Assembly (NCBI GenBank): GCA_008508345.1
Contig: QNGE01000953.1
Coordinates: forward strand, 141,909 to 205,908
Length of the DNA stretch: 64,000 nt
Reading direction: 5' to 3'
From: Paragonimus westermani
Taxonomy: Eukaryota > Platyhelminthes > Trematoda > Plagiorchiida > Troglotrematidae
A program made the position numbers and the translations under genes. A model generated the notes under the pieces. The model was not told the origin of the DNA, ran no database searches, and was given only the letters and a program-made list of their open reading frames with translations. Positions within the stretch are counted from its first letter, which is position 1, and each line of letters begins with the position of its first letter. This document shows positions 48,901 to 63,200 of the stretch, piece by piece.

Positions 48901-51900
48901 ACGAGGATCTTGAGCGAGTAACCCTTACTTATCAAGCTTCTTATTTGCTGTTGTCCAGATAACAAGTTATGTTGAGTAATTGCCAAGAGAGGTGGTTACT
49001 CGTTTTGACCGAACTTTATAAAATTGAATGGCTTACCGATTGTCTGTGACATTTCACCCTATTAACGGATCTTCGAATAGTTATAAATCGTCAATGCAGA
49101 GTTGTACTGTATTTAAACTGGGGTAGAAATTAACACTTTCTGTCACTTGATAATTCATCCAGTGGTTGATGAAGTGGTTTGAAGAACTATAAAGTTGGTC
49201 CAATGTTTGCGTTTTAGTCAAATGTACACTACTTACTTTTTGGATTAAGACAACAAGGTTGTGTTTGTCGCTTACTACTGACTATATGGACAACGTTGTT
49301 ATGAACAAGGAACAACGTGCTTGTCGGCAAATAACCACAATTATCACGAAATAGGTTCTGATATGGATATGGTCATTCATAGAAACGTCTGGCACTTGTG
49401 TGGATTTTGATAGACAGCCTGTTTCATCAAAAAATCACCGATGAAAATGAGTCGCGTTGGTTCCGAAGCCAGTGTAAAGATATTCATTTTTCTTCGTTTG
49501 TACTACCGTAGTATCGTATACAATTTGAAACGACAATCAGTGGCTTGTGTACTGCGATTAACAAAATGAAACATCTCTAGACAAGCAAACCACATTAGAA
49601 GACTGATCGTAGGCAGCGTAAGCTACATCGCGTAACCCGTAAAAGACAAATGAGCGCATCAAACCTAGTAGCATTTTAAACCGAAATCACGCGAATGAAC
49701 GTTTAAAAACTATTGGATTTATGAATTTCGGTATAACATAAGATACTTTTCATCGGAAACCGTGTCCATACGCAAACATTAGTATTTTGGGGTAAGAACT
49801 GCGAACTAAGGATAAATCTGTCGGCTGTCAAATAAAATGTATCCGGCTTCATTTCTGACTAACTTGATTGCACTTGTTCGGTTTTCGGCAGCCAGACAGG
49901 AGACAAGAATGTACCGGCAAGTAAGACGTGGTGTCCGCGAAAGAACCAAAGCCTTTTGTTTTAATGAGCAAGTGTTACTAACTGTCTGTTTTTGAGCGAG
50001 AAACCCGCAACTTATATGAAAGTTTTTCAGGCTACGCCTTTGGAGAACAAGCAAAAGTACATAACCCCCTACTTTTCAAAACAGACAATTATAAGCCTAT
50101 TGGCCATTCGTTCATTACTTTTCACGGTTCGAAGGAAATGTACAATATCTCCATGTGGAACCTTTACTATGAAAATGTACTCCCGTCACAAGGGTTAATC
50201 AATTAGTACGGAGACAGACGGTTGTAGTCAAACGTCTTCTACACCATAGTTCTTAACATGGTGTGTAGCAATCACTTAAAACAATAATTGATAGACCCAA
50301 ATTGCTGGGTGCTTCCGTACCGTTTATCTTGTCTGCAAGTTTGAAGGCAACCGTTTCAACGATATGGTAGCCCGGTTACTTTAAAAAAACATTACAGTTG
50401 ATAAAACCTAATTCAAGACATTAGAGGGTTTGAGCACAAACCTTGATACGGAAGGTACGTGATACAGATAAATACAGACTATATGTTTATATGAATCACA
50501 AACAGGTGAATCGGATTAGGAAAACAGCAAGAAATGTATAGTGTAAGATGTCAATAACACTCATTTGTTATATACACCATAACCACATACCTTCTTCCTC
50601 GCCTCTTTAACCTGAGACAATTTACGTCTTGAGCTTGTCATACGGGGAACAAATGTGACATACCCTTCTCTAATCGGAAAATGGAAAACAGCGGTTTTCG
50701 CCCGATGTATTTGAAGAGTTTCGGAATTAATTTGCAAGCGTTCGATAAAAACAACGTTGACATGCACAATCATCTTAAATAGAACACGATTGCACCAAGA
50801 CAGTGCAAAGAAGGTAATTAAAAAATTGTAACTGTCAAGCTCTCACCATAAAAAGATTGAAACTTATTAGAAACAACTTTTGTAAGGTTCAGTGAATGTA
50901 GCAAGTCTTAGATAAGATCGCTTCCTACAGCAGACACTTGATAGTGGCAAAGCGAACCGTTACAATAGTGTTATCTTTGAGTGGTTTAGTAAATGTTGGC
51001 CACAAGATTCTGACAGCCTGTAACAAATGACTTTTTACATAAACGTGAACCATCTACTGACTGTGATAACACTAGTACTCTGACAACTCTAAAGTGACCT
51101 CCCGGGAACGTTTCACATGGTTAGGAATGTTTCTTGTGGTTTTGTCCAATGGCCAGTAACCATCGAGAGCAAAGCAGTTGCTTCAGAACTGGGTTTTCTC
51201 GAACGTTTACCGGAAAGTTTGAGCCTGTTACCACAAAAAGGAGTTACCTTGCAGTTCAGTGCCTGAATGATAATGTTATAATCCTGAAGTTTTTATTCGT
51301 TTCCCTCCGTTCATCCCATCACACTTAAACATCAGCTAAGGTAATACAAGTGAACCAAAACGAGGTATTCAAATCTTATAACTACCAATCATTACGATAA
51401 TTTTGGACAACCCCTTTGGTGTTCAGTGCACCAAGTCAATTCAAAGGTTACCAGCATGAGTTTGCCTCCAGCAACGCGAACTGTTGCCTTCAGGCTCCAG
51501 CAGTTTGTCGATACCAGATACCTCTAGGGGTCATTTACCCTTGGGCCAACCAAGAAGACAAAAGCAGGAGTAACCCACTCTCCCCAGGTGTATTCATTCA
51601 TTACTCCAAACATTTCCAATGGACCGTGATCCGCTGTGCCATGCGTTTATGCTTTGTTGATTGTACATCCACGTCAGTTTGAATGACCATGTCTTGTTCC
51701 GGTGATATCGGGAGAGCAGATTTCCAAAATAGAAAAAATAAAAACGGTATTTTGAACTGTGTAATAGCTTTATAGAATAAGCGTTGTGTAAACAAACGAG
51801 GCAAACACTCACAATAAAGTTACTTAGTGACCGTGTGCGTCATAACTCTGTAAAAACTTAATACAACTTGCCTGCATCACTTTATTTAGGCATATTCTAT

Positions 51901-54900
51901 GACATACCGATTAGGTACGCAGCCTATAAGATGTTTGCAATTCGAATTGCTCTATTCCCTCTTTAATTTCATTGCCATTTCAGCCGTTGAGTTATACACA
52001 TCAGTGTGTTTTTATGCTTCACAAGTTGAAGTCCGAGGTTGTTCTATGGGGCTAAAACCAGAATTGCGGGCCGGCCTTAGTCTTCAAAGTGGTGGAAACC
52101 AGAGGGCTCTCTCCAGGTGATTCGATTCACACACCATTGTGCTAACGGAGAATGTTAACGGAAAGTGTTCCAGGACATGAATTTTAAATTCGGCTTTTAG
52201 TTTGTTATGATCAGTTTGCACAGCTTCAAGGTGGAAATGTTAACCACTTGGCCAGCGCTTTTATATCGCTAGTAAGCCAGCTGATATATGCTTTCTTACT
52301 CATCACGTTACTAGTCTCCTTATGAATCAGGCCAGTCCATAAGGCCAACAGACTCAGGCCGTGTGATTTCAGTGAAGTAGATTTTGCTCACGTTCAGCAA
52401 TCCGATGTGTTCTACTCACTCGACGAAACTTTTGCATTCATTTTTTCTATTCTCGTCATGTAGTATCACTAACAAATTTGCTACAGTTTAATGAGAACAC
52501 GTAGATCAAGTGTCCACCTGGATTCTAAAACACGCCTTCTCGCATTAGAATGTAGTCATTATAGTCACTATATTGTGCATTTCGCATAAAATATTTACAG
52601 TTTCTATCTCTTTGCGTGCGTGGTATCTGTAGATCTGCTCGGATGGTGCGTGACGACAGCTCTACTCATCTGCAGTTTTTGAGAACCACTTATGTGATCA
52701 GCTGCATCTGGAAAAGCATTAACATTGCTCCCTTTTCGAATCGCTTCATTTAACGGTAACTGACTTGACATGATGAAAGAAATACGGTGTGACGCAAATT
52801 ACTTGGGGTCAGACTATATAACAGTCAGAGTACTTATAAAAGACCATTAATTGGACCTACCAACCATCGCATTTACTAGAAAATGTCCATCCATTTTTCA
52901 TGGTGTTGACAACTAAATAGCAAGCGGAAGACAAACGAACGATAACAGATTCCATGACGCTCTGATAACCTGAGGTGAATATTCAAACTTATGATAACCG
53001 TCCACCCAATATTTGCGTAGAATGTATTTCCATTAAGATTGTTTAAAAGATAAAATCAACTGCAATACACAAGCTAGCCGTGATTATCCGTTGTATGCAT
53101 GGACCAACTCTGAGCAACACGGAGACACCGGGGAGCAGTTTTCTTCCGAAGAAGACGTTGCAGCAATAGTCCTGCCGTAGGAAACAACGCAAACATGCAT
53201 GAGCCGAAGGCCTAATAAAATATGCATGCGGGTTTCACAAACGAAAATAAAAATGGTACCAACATCACGGCACCACGCTGCGTCACACAATGGAGGATCT
53301 ATCTTTACGCGTCTCTAAGTTTCGATGGTGATTTACAACCCAGTTGTTTTTCTTCTCTTCATTTGGCCCAACAGAAACATGACTGTCGATTTAATTTCGA
53401 GAGAGCAAATTTCTTCGAAGGAGATACTCGTAATAACTTTATGTGCGTTGTATAATCATAACATTTATAAAAAGGTAGTGCTCTGGCGAAAATTATCAAG
53501 TAACACCCATTCACAAGCATAGCTTTCACAAACTGTTAAACAGTACGTACTTATTCTCACATTAACAAGTTGTTTGTCAGGTCACATGTGGAGGTTCTGT
53601 TGAGCAATCAAGACTGAAGCCTATGGAACCTTCAACTAAGACTAGGCCCAAATATGCTTCCAACTAATAAGTAATTGGCAGTGAGTTTATTCTGCAGTAA
53701 ATATTTTAAAATATACCTTAAATGTGTTTTGTGAACCTATTCGGGCCATTTCAACAGAATATTGGGGATATGTGAGGTTTCATATACAATTCTTAAACAC
53801 AAATACGACCTTAACTGAAAACGACAACGTACTTATAAATTCAAAGGGTGATTGACAATAACAGCTGACAATAGGCCGGACAAAGTTTATCAATTAGCCG
53901 ACGGTCACCTAGAAAAACTCGTGATAACACGATGTGTGAAATGAGCTTAGGGCCGCATATGTCTGTGCTCTTTTGGTTAGTCTTTATTTCGAAAAATTCG
54001 GTTTAGCCTAACCAAGTAAAAAACACAAAACTTTGTTTAAAGTGAGCGTTTTGTTATCTATTACGTTCAATAAGCAGTCATGAGCTAAAGCCAAACTGTG
54101 TGATAAAATCATCAGATCGATTTCAACATCAACATCTCGAAGCAAATTCCCCAACACCTGAGAGAATGTAAGCCTGCAGCTTAGTTTAAAGTGTGAGACA
54201 GGTCCTTTAATCCTCGTTGAAAGGAATCTTAGAAGCTCAATTTCGATTTTTTCTCAGAAGGCTCCTATTAGCTAGTCCACTCCACGTAAAGTGTGTTTTC
54301 GTAAAATCATTTCTTGTTTCTCTCACAGGTTTTCCGTGGAATTTCGGCTTACAGTTGTAGGAAGGCTAGTGCAACTAGCTCATACAACAACTAGAAAGCA
54401 ATATTCGTAACGATCGATTACGCGTACTCTAACATAATTTTATTGGGTACATGCAATCATCTGGATGCTACATATTAACCGATGCAATAGTCTGAATTCT
54501 GAGTCACGTTTGTTATTTTCAATTCACAATGTTTTTTGTTGATACAGCGACACGGCATTAAATAGAGTTACGTGATCCAAAAAAATGTTCAAGCTCATTT
54601 ATACATGGCTAATCCGGTCAATTAACACTTCGAGATAAGCATGTTCATTTTAGGGTTTCTAGTCTACAAAACACCTCAGTCCGAATTTTACGAAACAGCC
54701 AACATCTGTTCTTCAACAAGAACCGCTTACGACTCATCTGTACGACAGCGGATACGCTTTGATTGCTCCAACTGGAGCCTTTCGAAATAGTCTGGCACTA
54801 TCCCGCTCTTCGTTTCAGTTTAAAGCTTATCCAATTCCAAGTTTGATGGGCAAATCACTCTAATTTTCACACCTAACGAATACTTCGGTTGCACATATAA

Positions 54901-55103
54901 ACAAACAAAAGAATGGTACTGCCTGTAGGTCAAGTCACACAAACTGATATTCAAAAATAACTAAGAGACATGTTACTTTCCGTGAAGTCCAGGAATCTTC
55001 GCTTTACAATACAAGCAGTAAACAGAATTATTACTGAGTAGTATGGGGTTTTGGTTAACATAAACTTAACAAAGTTTTTATTTTTAGCCCTACCCAATGT
55101 GGA
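33942..55103. other. Long stretch without a supported gene
   Basis: No domain was recognised on either strand in 21 kb. Local items are a 14-bp direct tandem near 42898-42925 (GTGGGAGCAAGCA twice) and a B-box-like motif at 46322-46332. Open frames such as 37002-37388, 40217-40591 and 43686-43991 have no recognisable motif and are of chance length. Confidence 0.35.
46268..46400 (+). repeat. Possible tRNA-like short repeat
   Basis: AGTTCGATCCT (46322-46332) resembles a B box, and the sequence before it could hold a degenerate A box (GCAGGCAAGGCTGGCAGG). No second copy of this type is present in the window, so the call is weak. Confidence 0.25.
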
Positions 55104-55250
55104 GATGACAATGCTGTGGTCAACTCCGTTGCCTCATCAAAACGATATCAGAGTTCAAATACAGACCGCAAAAAGCGCATCCACTGCTGACGAACCTTCA
55201 CATGAGTGACTGTCAATTCGAGCGATTATTTGTAAAGCAAGCTACCTGGA
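55104..55250 (+). repeat. SINE-like element, decayed plus-strand copy
   Basis: GTGGTCAACTCCGTTGCCTCAT matches the head, GAGTTCAAATACAGACCG the B-box region, and GCGCATCCACTGCTGACGA the body block GCATATGCACTACTGACGA. The end (CAATTCGAGCG...) is poorly preserved and the tail is missing. Confidence 0.6.
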
Positions 55251-58200
55251 GTACACCAGAACATCAAACGCTTTAGTTACTCATGTGTGATCTTCAAACT
55301 GCGCAAATCGAAATCCTCTGTTAACCAGTGGCACTCAAAATATCATACGAGGAATCCTGTCAGTCGTGTGATCCCAGTCTGAATGGAAATCCTGAACATG
55401 AGCCTGTCGAGTACACTTAACTGCTACTCTATGGACGAAGCCAGTCAGTCTAAGCCCCACCAACGAGCGGTTATAGCTGAACATTTGAATATCAGAATTT
55501 AGTCCAGTATGGCGTGAGATCAGTAACGTGTTGTTCACCATTGTTGCCTCCCGCAGGAGCTCACTCCAGGCCGCATCGATGATATGCACCACTGAATAGC
55601 CCTGATATGATAGCGGCACAAATTTAGGGCTTCTCTGCCATAGAACCAAGCTGGAGAGCAAAAGAGCTCGCGAAAGTTGTGATCAACCCTACTGGTGTTC
55701 GGCGTAGAGAAAAGTAAATTGATCGCAACTCTATCATGTTCAAAGACTTTTCAGTCCAGAGTTCCGATCTGTTATATATTCTTGCGTATTCTCGCCACTG
55801 CAGGATCCAGAACGTCGGCCAGACCGAGGTGGGCAAACGTGTTAACCATTGCTCAACCAACGTCACATTAAGCACGACGGAATTGTCATATGTAAACTGT
55901 TCTTTCTGGTACAATGTAAATGTTACAACATAATTGCAGCGGCATGTCCCGTCGGGTGTACTGTGAACTGAGTTTAGGGCCATTTCCTTAGAGTATTCAC
56001 TCTAGTTTTTCATTTCTCATGCCACCCGTTGGAACCAATTTTGAAATTAGTGAGAAAAACTGTCAAGGGTTTAATACCAAAAACAATAAGCAGTTTAAAG
56101 GAGCAGCTCATTGTGTTACTTTGGCGAATATTAAAACGATTAAGACCAGAAAGGTTTTCCGGTAACCAGTCAGGTTATTCAACTCAGTAGACAACTAGCC
56201 ATGAAGAGGGGCGTGCTGTAAAGTATGTTCATCGTCAAATAACGCTGTTCACTCAAACAGGAATGCGTAGGCATTACCCATATTACAATTGTGACGTATG
56301 ACTTGATTAGGTGATCATTTTGGATAGATTAAAATTATTTCTTGTACCTTGAGTTACGGCTCGGCATCCAGATTTTGCCTCAAGTCTGTTCTTGCAGTGA
56401 ATGGTTACTTATCCTATCAAATGAAACGAATTCGCCATGCCGTTCCAATTTGAGCAGATATGACGAATGACCTCGTGTTGCCTGTTGAGTAATTGACTCA
56501 CTTAAAACTGAGACTTCGGCCAGATATCTCTGAAGCGATGATTTCTACAAAGTGGAGGTGAATTTGAAGGGGTAGCGTGATTCGCGTAATGCCGGTTTAA
56601 AACTCTCTCGTAATACCGTTAAAAACGAAATAATGTAGGTCTCTTTGCTACCCCGGTGAAAAACACTTATCAGCATTTGTCTCAAAATACGCGAACAAAT
56701 GTTCTGAACATTAGAATTCAGGACTTGGCAGATAGACTTACTTGCGTTAGGTTGTATTCACGATAGCTAGAATAACACGACAGCGAAAACGGTGGGTTGT
56801 CCTCTGCTCAGCGTCAATCAAGAGTGCGTTTGAGTTCAAGAACGTGAAACATGTTATGGCGCACCATTTGTAAGGGCAATAGCAATCCAAAACCATTTAA
56901 CTGTTCCGAAAAGACATGCTTGTGCAGGAGTACCTGAAAGCCACAACTAGGTTCCATCAGCCTCTGGAGCTGATGAGGTGAGACATTTCCTACTTCAAGA
57001 ATAAAAACATGTAACGCGTCCGATAGTGGTAGAGCCAAGTTTAACCGGATTACAAACAGGTTCACACTTACACGTACCAAGTGTAAGCAGATTACTTCCT
57101 TCCCAAGTTGAGTTTCACTTTAATGGCCATCATAAACTGTCAGATAGTACTGTCTTTAAATTTTATTCACGAGCAGTGTATTTCAGGCTCACTTTAAAGA
57201 ACTCGATTGTAATTTCAGAATGTTATACCGGATAGGCAATACTTACAATTGTAACTCATCGTCTTCAGCATCATATCGACACATTGAGTATGCGTAGTCA
57301 GACTAAGTACCCATTGATTTAACGTCGACATGCAAACGTCATTATGCAACTGATTTAGAACATGAATCGTTTCAAGTATAACCACCACTACGAGCAGAAT
57401 AGTTTATTTGGAGAAATCTGGTTGAACAGCACACACTCGAAGGATGGATGTTCGGCGTGAATGTTGAAATACAGCAGCAAGGCTGTTTACACAAATACCA
57501 TAAGACAACCTTTCAAAAAATCTATTGGATAACGTCCGAAAAAGCTTGAGTAGCAGCGTTTGTGTGTGCCGCTGAGGTAGTTCATTTATTTGGTGGGAAT
57601 GGTAGACCTTGTGCTAGTACACCGGATGCGGATTATTTTATTCAGTATTTGTTGTTGAATCGCAAAGGAAATTAACGACTTTGATCTTGTTGCCTGTCGA
57701 ACTATCCACCATAAACTGTTCGATGTCTTCATCAGTATCTAAGTCTGCTACATTTCATCCACCAAAACAGCTAATCAATAACTTTAAATCTTTGGCTAAA
57801 ATCCAATACGGCACACATTAGTCCAATTGCTTTCTTTATGTTGCTGACGACTGTTTGATTAATGGCGCAGTTGAGTCACCGATTCACCCTTCAACCAGTC
57901 CCCTGAATGTGCACTTCATAATTACGAGTGTAGCATACCGCTTGTTTTTCACGGCTAGTTGACATCAAGTTCAAAAATTATATTCCCTCTTCTTTGAAGT
58001 TAGCCTCTTTAGCAAACCCTGTAAATGTGGTCAATATTGCAAGCAATACATTCAGTTTTGGATAGCAGACACAAATGCTTTCAAAATAGTCGTATTTTTT
58101 TGCTACCATTTGTTTCTCTAGGTCACGAAAGACGTCGGTCGACTATTTCACAATTTTGGTTATCTATATTATAAACTCGAAAGAATTGGTTCACAACCTG

Positions 58201-59989
58201 GAATCTCACAACAGAAGATGAGAAGCAGGTTCTCCGTGAAACTGATTCATTTAACTTTAAGTGGTGCACCCGTCTGATATGTTTCTAGATGACTACATGT
58301 AGCTGTCTTCAACTTCTCGGATCCTGAGTAAATTTGTATACACTGATCAGTGGTACAGGAATTTTGTTCACGTGAATTTAAAATTAATAAACAGTGAGTC
58401 AACTGAAAAGTTTCCCTCTTTTCTCACTGGTTCAAATTGTGGTTTTGTGGTACACTGTTAAACAAGAAAAGCTCTGTGCGTTATATATCACACCAACGTG
58501 AATTTTATGTTCATCGGGTTGTCGAGTGATAATTCACCTGAATCTTTTACGAGAAATTTCTTTAAAAAGTTTGCTGTAACAACCATACACTATGCATCTC
58601 GATGACTTCTCTTTTAATTTTTAAGTACATTGTAGTTCGATGCAATTAGTTTCCTTAACCACCAAGAAAAACGGCTGTTCTGAGATAAAAACCGTACAAT
58701 TGCTTTCCTGCTTGCGATACTACTGAGAGTACACAATCTTACTGTGTGCTTCAAACATATGAGAGCAAAGTGTGATCACACCCAGAAGGTTTGTCGGCTA
58801 CCTGGTCCTCTAGTGGGAGATTTCATCCAACTAAGTGGAAGTTAATGTTTGTATGGCCATTCCCTGAAACCACGGTATCGATTGACCGAGCAAACTGTGG
58901 TCTTATGCTTTGCTTAGGCTAAACGGCTGTACGACGTGGACCATATTCGTGTGAAGATATAAAACTCAAATGATTTTCTACCTGCGTCCACCGGCCTATG
59001 AACCACGGCAAAATAAATATGGTTCTGGAAGAAATCTGATAGCAAAACAGGAACTCAAAAACCACCACAACATCGAATGCGGATAAACCATTCAAGTAAA
59101 TTACTGGCCTACCAGTTTTAGCCCTTACTGAACAAATTATTGAGGTAACTTAGTAGCTATTAGTTGCAGCAATTATTTGAGCGTGGGGTCACTGGGAATT
59201 GTCTTTCATCCAAGTTCCCGTGTTTGATGGAGAGCATAGCCTCAAGCAACTATAGATCACAGAATTAGACCCAAAGTAATTGTCCAAAGAAACGACCAAA
59301 GCTATCAGTTTGATAGAAAAATTTCGAGTTCTACAGGTTTCCAATAATTGTTCCGCGAAGCGTTAAATTACATTGGCCGGGCAGATTTAATTGTGCAAAT
59401 GAATTCGAGTTGTCAGATATTTTTGGAACTTAACAGAAAAGCCCTCACATACGTGGACACTATGTTGTTGATTTATGACTGTCTTTTATCTTTCACTGCA
59501 GATTATAATTGACATTTTAAGTTGGAAGCTTGAGAGACTATTGCAAATCGCTTGTGACGGCTAACTTTTAATAAATCGACTGGTAGCCTCTGTACCCAAA
59601 TCAGTTTTTTCATATTGACTGCAACAAGAAGACGTCTGCAAATGTGTTAATTTATTGTTGGTGTTGTCTTAACTTTCCCTGTTCATTGTAGACCTCAAGA
59701 AATACCGCCTAGTAGTGAGTGGGAGAGAGAATCTTTGCAATACAGCAAGATCAGACTGATTGCCCGGCTAACACGTTGAAAGGAAGAAGAAATTCCCGCT
59801 GTTTTTTTAAAAAGAAAATAGAGAAAGCTCAAATGACAATACCCAATTTTGTTGATCACTTATAGTGAGAGTGTGAGTCGACAGCGTCCGAGACGTATGG
59901 AACAATAACTGGGAGGAATTGGAATAGTAGAATAGGTATGAATGAACACTAAAAAATATGACGAAAACAAATCATTTGATAGCAGCTTT
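55251..59989. other. No gene supported
   Basis: Overlapping open frames on both strands at 55335-55983 are noticeable, but none shows a recognisable domain or a consistent frame. Nothing else was identified. Confidence 0.35.
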
Positions 59990-60224
59990 CACTTTCAGAT
60001 AGACTTTTTAGCTAGCCGCTTTCCAAAAGAAGCACTAGACTCGAGTTTCGCTTTTATTAGAGCTCGACAGTAGTGCATATCCTCGCCATGGCCGGGATTC
60101 GAACTCCGGCCATTCCACCCATGAGGCAACCGTGTTGACCACTGTGTCATTGATCTCACATGAGGCATGACCGAATTATCAAATCTGAACGCTCAACCTC
60201 TCTCGCTTATGAGCAGTGATCAGG
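59990..60224 (-). repeat. tRNA-derived SINE-like element, well-preserved minus-strand copy
   Basis: Read on the minus strand it shows an upstream block (CAACCTGATCACTGCTCATAAG), an A-box-like region, a perfect-looking B box with GGAGTTCGAATCCCGGCC, then GATATGCACTACTGTCGAGC and GCGAAACTCGAGTCTAGTGC. It ends near GTCTATCTGAAAGTG, without the standard tail. It appears to be one of the youngest copies here, because its B box matches the consensus best. Confidence 0.8.
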
Positions 60225-60295
60225 TTGCGAAGGCTGCGACCAAATGTGAGTGATAGTCAACTTGAAAATGAACCAAATCCCCGACTACTCATCAG
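60225..60295 (+). repeat. SINE 3'-tail fragment, plus strand
   Basis: TTGCGAAGGCTGCGACCAAATG through CCCCGACTACTCATCAG repeats the tail found at 7344-7419 and directly adjoins the 5' side of the minus-strand copy, the same arrangement as at 7.1-7.4 kb. Confidence 0.75.
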
Positions 60296-63200
60296 TAATC
60301 GAAAACAAATCAGTTTAAAAATTGTTCTTCACCAGTAACTTTACAACCTCAACAATCGTCAGTTGAGATATATGGTTAGGCATCACTTTGTTTGCCCTTT
60401 TCATTTTTGTGCACGAAACGGTGTGCAAACATTTCGACGTGCGGGGCCTACGGACCATCACGTGGTTGAGAGTGGTAATACTGGACACGAAAGTAGATGT
60501 AAGATAGAAAAGAGGAATAAGAATGAATGACTGAAACCAGAGAGATAATTTGACCTTCGTGACGTACTATCAATGTAGCGATAAGTCCACTGCCATCCAA
60601 AAGTTTGTGCATCATTTCGAGCGTGCAGTTGGGAACAACGAACGAAATGGTGCTTGAGTATATATCTTACAAGACGATTCTTGCACATTTAAAACCGATT
60701 TCAATTTTACCTGAATAATTAAACAAGAGGCTCACGCCAAGAAGTCTGGAGAAAACAAAAGACACGAAATAAACATGTTGCAAGTTTCTCAAAAAGGAGA
60801 ATATGTGACTTACTGAACAGCGAGATATGTGTATTCATAGGAACAGAAAATGTGTAGCCGAGTTAACTTACATCTGACTCACTCGCCATCTCCTCTTTAT
60901 GATTTCTGCAATGGTTTAAAAGCCAAAGTCGGCTAACTAATCCGTGACCAATTCATCACGGCCTATGATGCTTACAGTTCTTTTGCATATCATATGATTG
61001 AATGCGCGGCAGCAGACTGTTCACGCATTGCGTTTAGAAGGACAGTCCGGATCACACTAGTTTAACTGGTCTGCATTGGATGTGATACTTCCAAAACTGC
61101 AATGTCTATATCAAGAGGCAACTGCTGAAACCAAATGTTGCGTTCAATTAGTTTCAGTCCTCCTTATGATGCGCGTTTTGAAAGCCCCATCTTATTTGTG
61201 TTCTCCGTATATTCTGATCTGAAAAGCTGAATATATGGGAAACCCTTTTGACGCAAACTCGGCGACTTAGTGCATGTTTCCGAATTCCGTTCAGCTACTG
61301 AATACTCGAAATGCACCTCAGGCAAGCGAGTAGTGTCAATAAATCAAAGCAGCTTGAACCACAAACTGAAGTTTACTAAGTCTCAAAATCCTCAGAGGTG
61401 TTTCGATGTCTTATTTTGTATTGCGTTGTGACTACTAAGACCGACAGCACTGAACTATCATTTGGAAACAAACGTAATTTACTAATGACCTTTGTTTGCA
61501 CGACCATACGTGTGCATACCCATCTGGGCAAATAATCAGTCTTGTGTATCTAATCACACTGCACAATCCGCTAACAATGGTCACTCTAAAACATCATAAA
61601 CATTTGGAAGAGAACCAATGCAAGAATGCAAAAATCGTACATTTGTTCATGGTAGCGACACCACGTACACACCCCTCCCTTAGGCTGTCAGTTTGGTTTA
61701 TTCCAGTGCACACAAGTTAAACCTGAAAATCAGTTTTTGGCTGGACTAGTTCACAAATCGCCCCAGAAGATGATTACACTTTATGCCAATGTGTACCACA
61801 CTTTCTGCACTAGTAAACCATACGTAGCCACACGCATACAAACACACATACACAGTGTTTATTCTACAATGAGAATTTAATCGACTTGTGCGTCTGCATG
61901 CGTGCATGCAAACGTGCACAACTGATAAAAGGTTAGTACTAGTCTACCTTTTGGTCACCAAGTCAGTTAGTTTATGGAAAGGGATCACCAGATCCACTTG
62001 GACACGATGAGTTTATACAGCAGATAACAGATAAATGCACACACGGAGCCCCAAGGGTAGGAAGGGGACCAAATGGTACTGTGACTGCCGGCGATAGATG
62101 CAAGTAAATAGAAGGTAAAGATGACACGATCCGCTTCAGTTTGTATGGTCTGGAATGATTCATCTAAGCGCAGTGTTTACACAAAATCATTCCAAGGCTG
62201 TTTTACCACCGGCTCGGTTCACCTGCCATTTCGGACTTGGAGATATAGGATAAACTGTTTACCTAAGTAGGCAGACCTTTACAGGCTTCAGTTGCTTTTG
62301 TTTGGTCAGCGTGAGCAGACCCAGGTTTATCAGTCAATTCAGGAAAAGCGCAACGTGGTTCCAAGGAAGAAGAGAACAAAAGCAATTTTGTTTCTTAAAT
62401 GTTCACAAGTGTCAGGTTGGGGAACAACAAAAATGTGAATGAACAAACTTGGTCTTGATGCAAATTACGTCCGAAACATTCATGCAAAATGTACCTCCAT
62501 CTAAACCTAAACGAAATATCATGGAGTGTAACGTATAACTAATGAAATTGATAAAGCTTGCAAAAAGAGTGGTTCGTCCGAGCATTCACCAGGTGCTAAA
62601 AGACAAGGCAATATAATAGTTCGGGAATTGTTTGAAATGCGCTAGACAAGACAAAACCGCTTAATTATACTGGTAAAACTAAAAATCGGATAAACGTACG
62701 TAATCTTTAACCAAAATCGTTCAGTTATGACGTAGAAATAATTAGCAATTTGGGAAAATTTTAAGTCAATGAGTGATTGGGTGTTGTGGTGTTGAGGCGT
62801 GTAACCCATGTGCTGATAATTCGAATGAATAACCCATGCACCATCATTACCCTTGGCTCACAACAGCCATAGTGCAACAGTGGCTTTCATCTATTCCGTC
62901 TTCCGTGCAACACCCTTGGTGGCTTAAATACCATTGCAGTGACACAGGTACTGTCAAGGCCACACGGACACGGAATCAGCGAAGGTCGTTTGATTAGCTG
63001 CACAACCGCGAATTCTGGAAATCTTGAGATTCAAGCAATATATGGAACAAAGTATTGTGATTAGTCGGATGACTTATTTCAGAATGATGAGTTTTTACAA
63101 CGAACGCTCCGGCTAGTGTTCACCTCGACAAGTTCACTGTCACTTGTAGCGAGGCAAGCATTTCCAAAACTGATTTTCAAACTTGGTTGCTGAACTAATG

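Noticed and set aside
55335..55983. Overlapping open frames on both strands, one of 119 codons
   Set aside because: The frames contradict each other and none shows a known motif. Part of the composition looked protein-like, but not enough to support a call.
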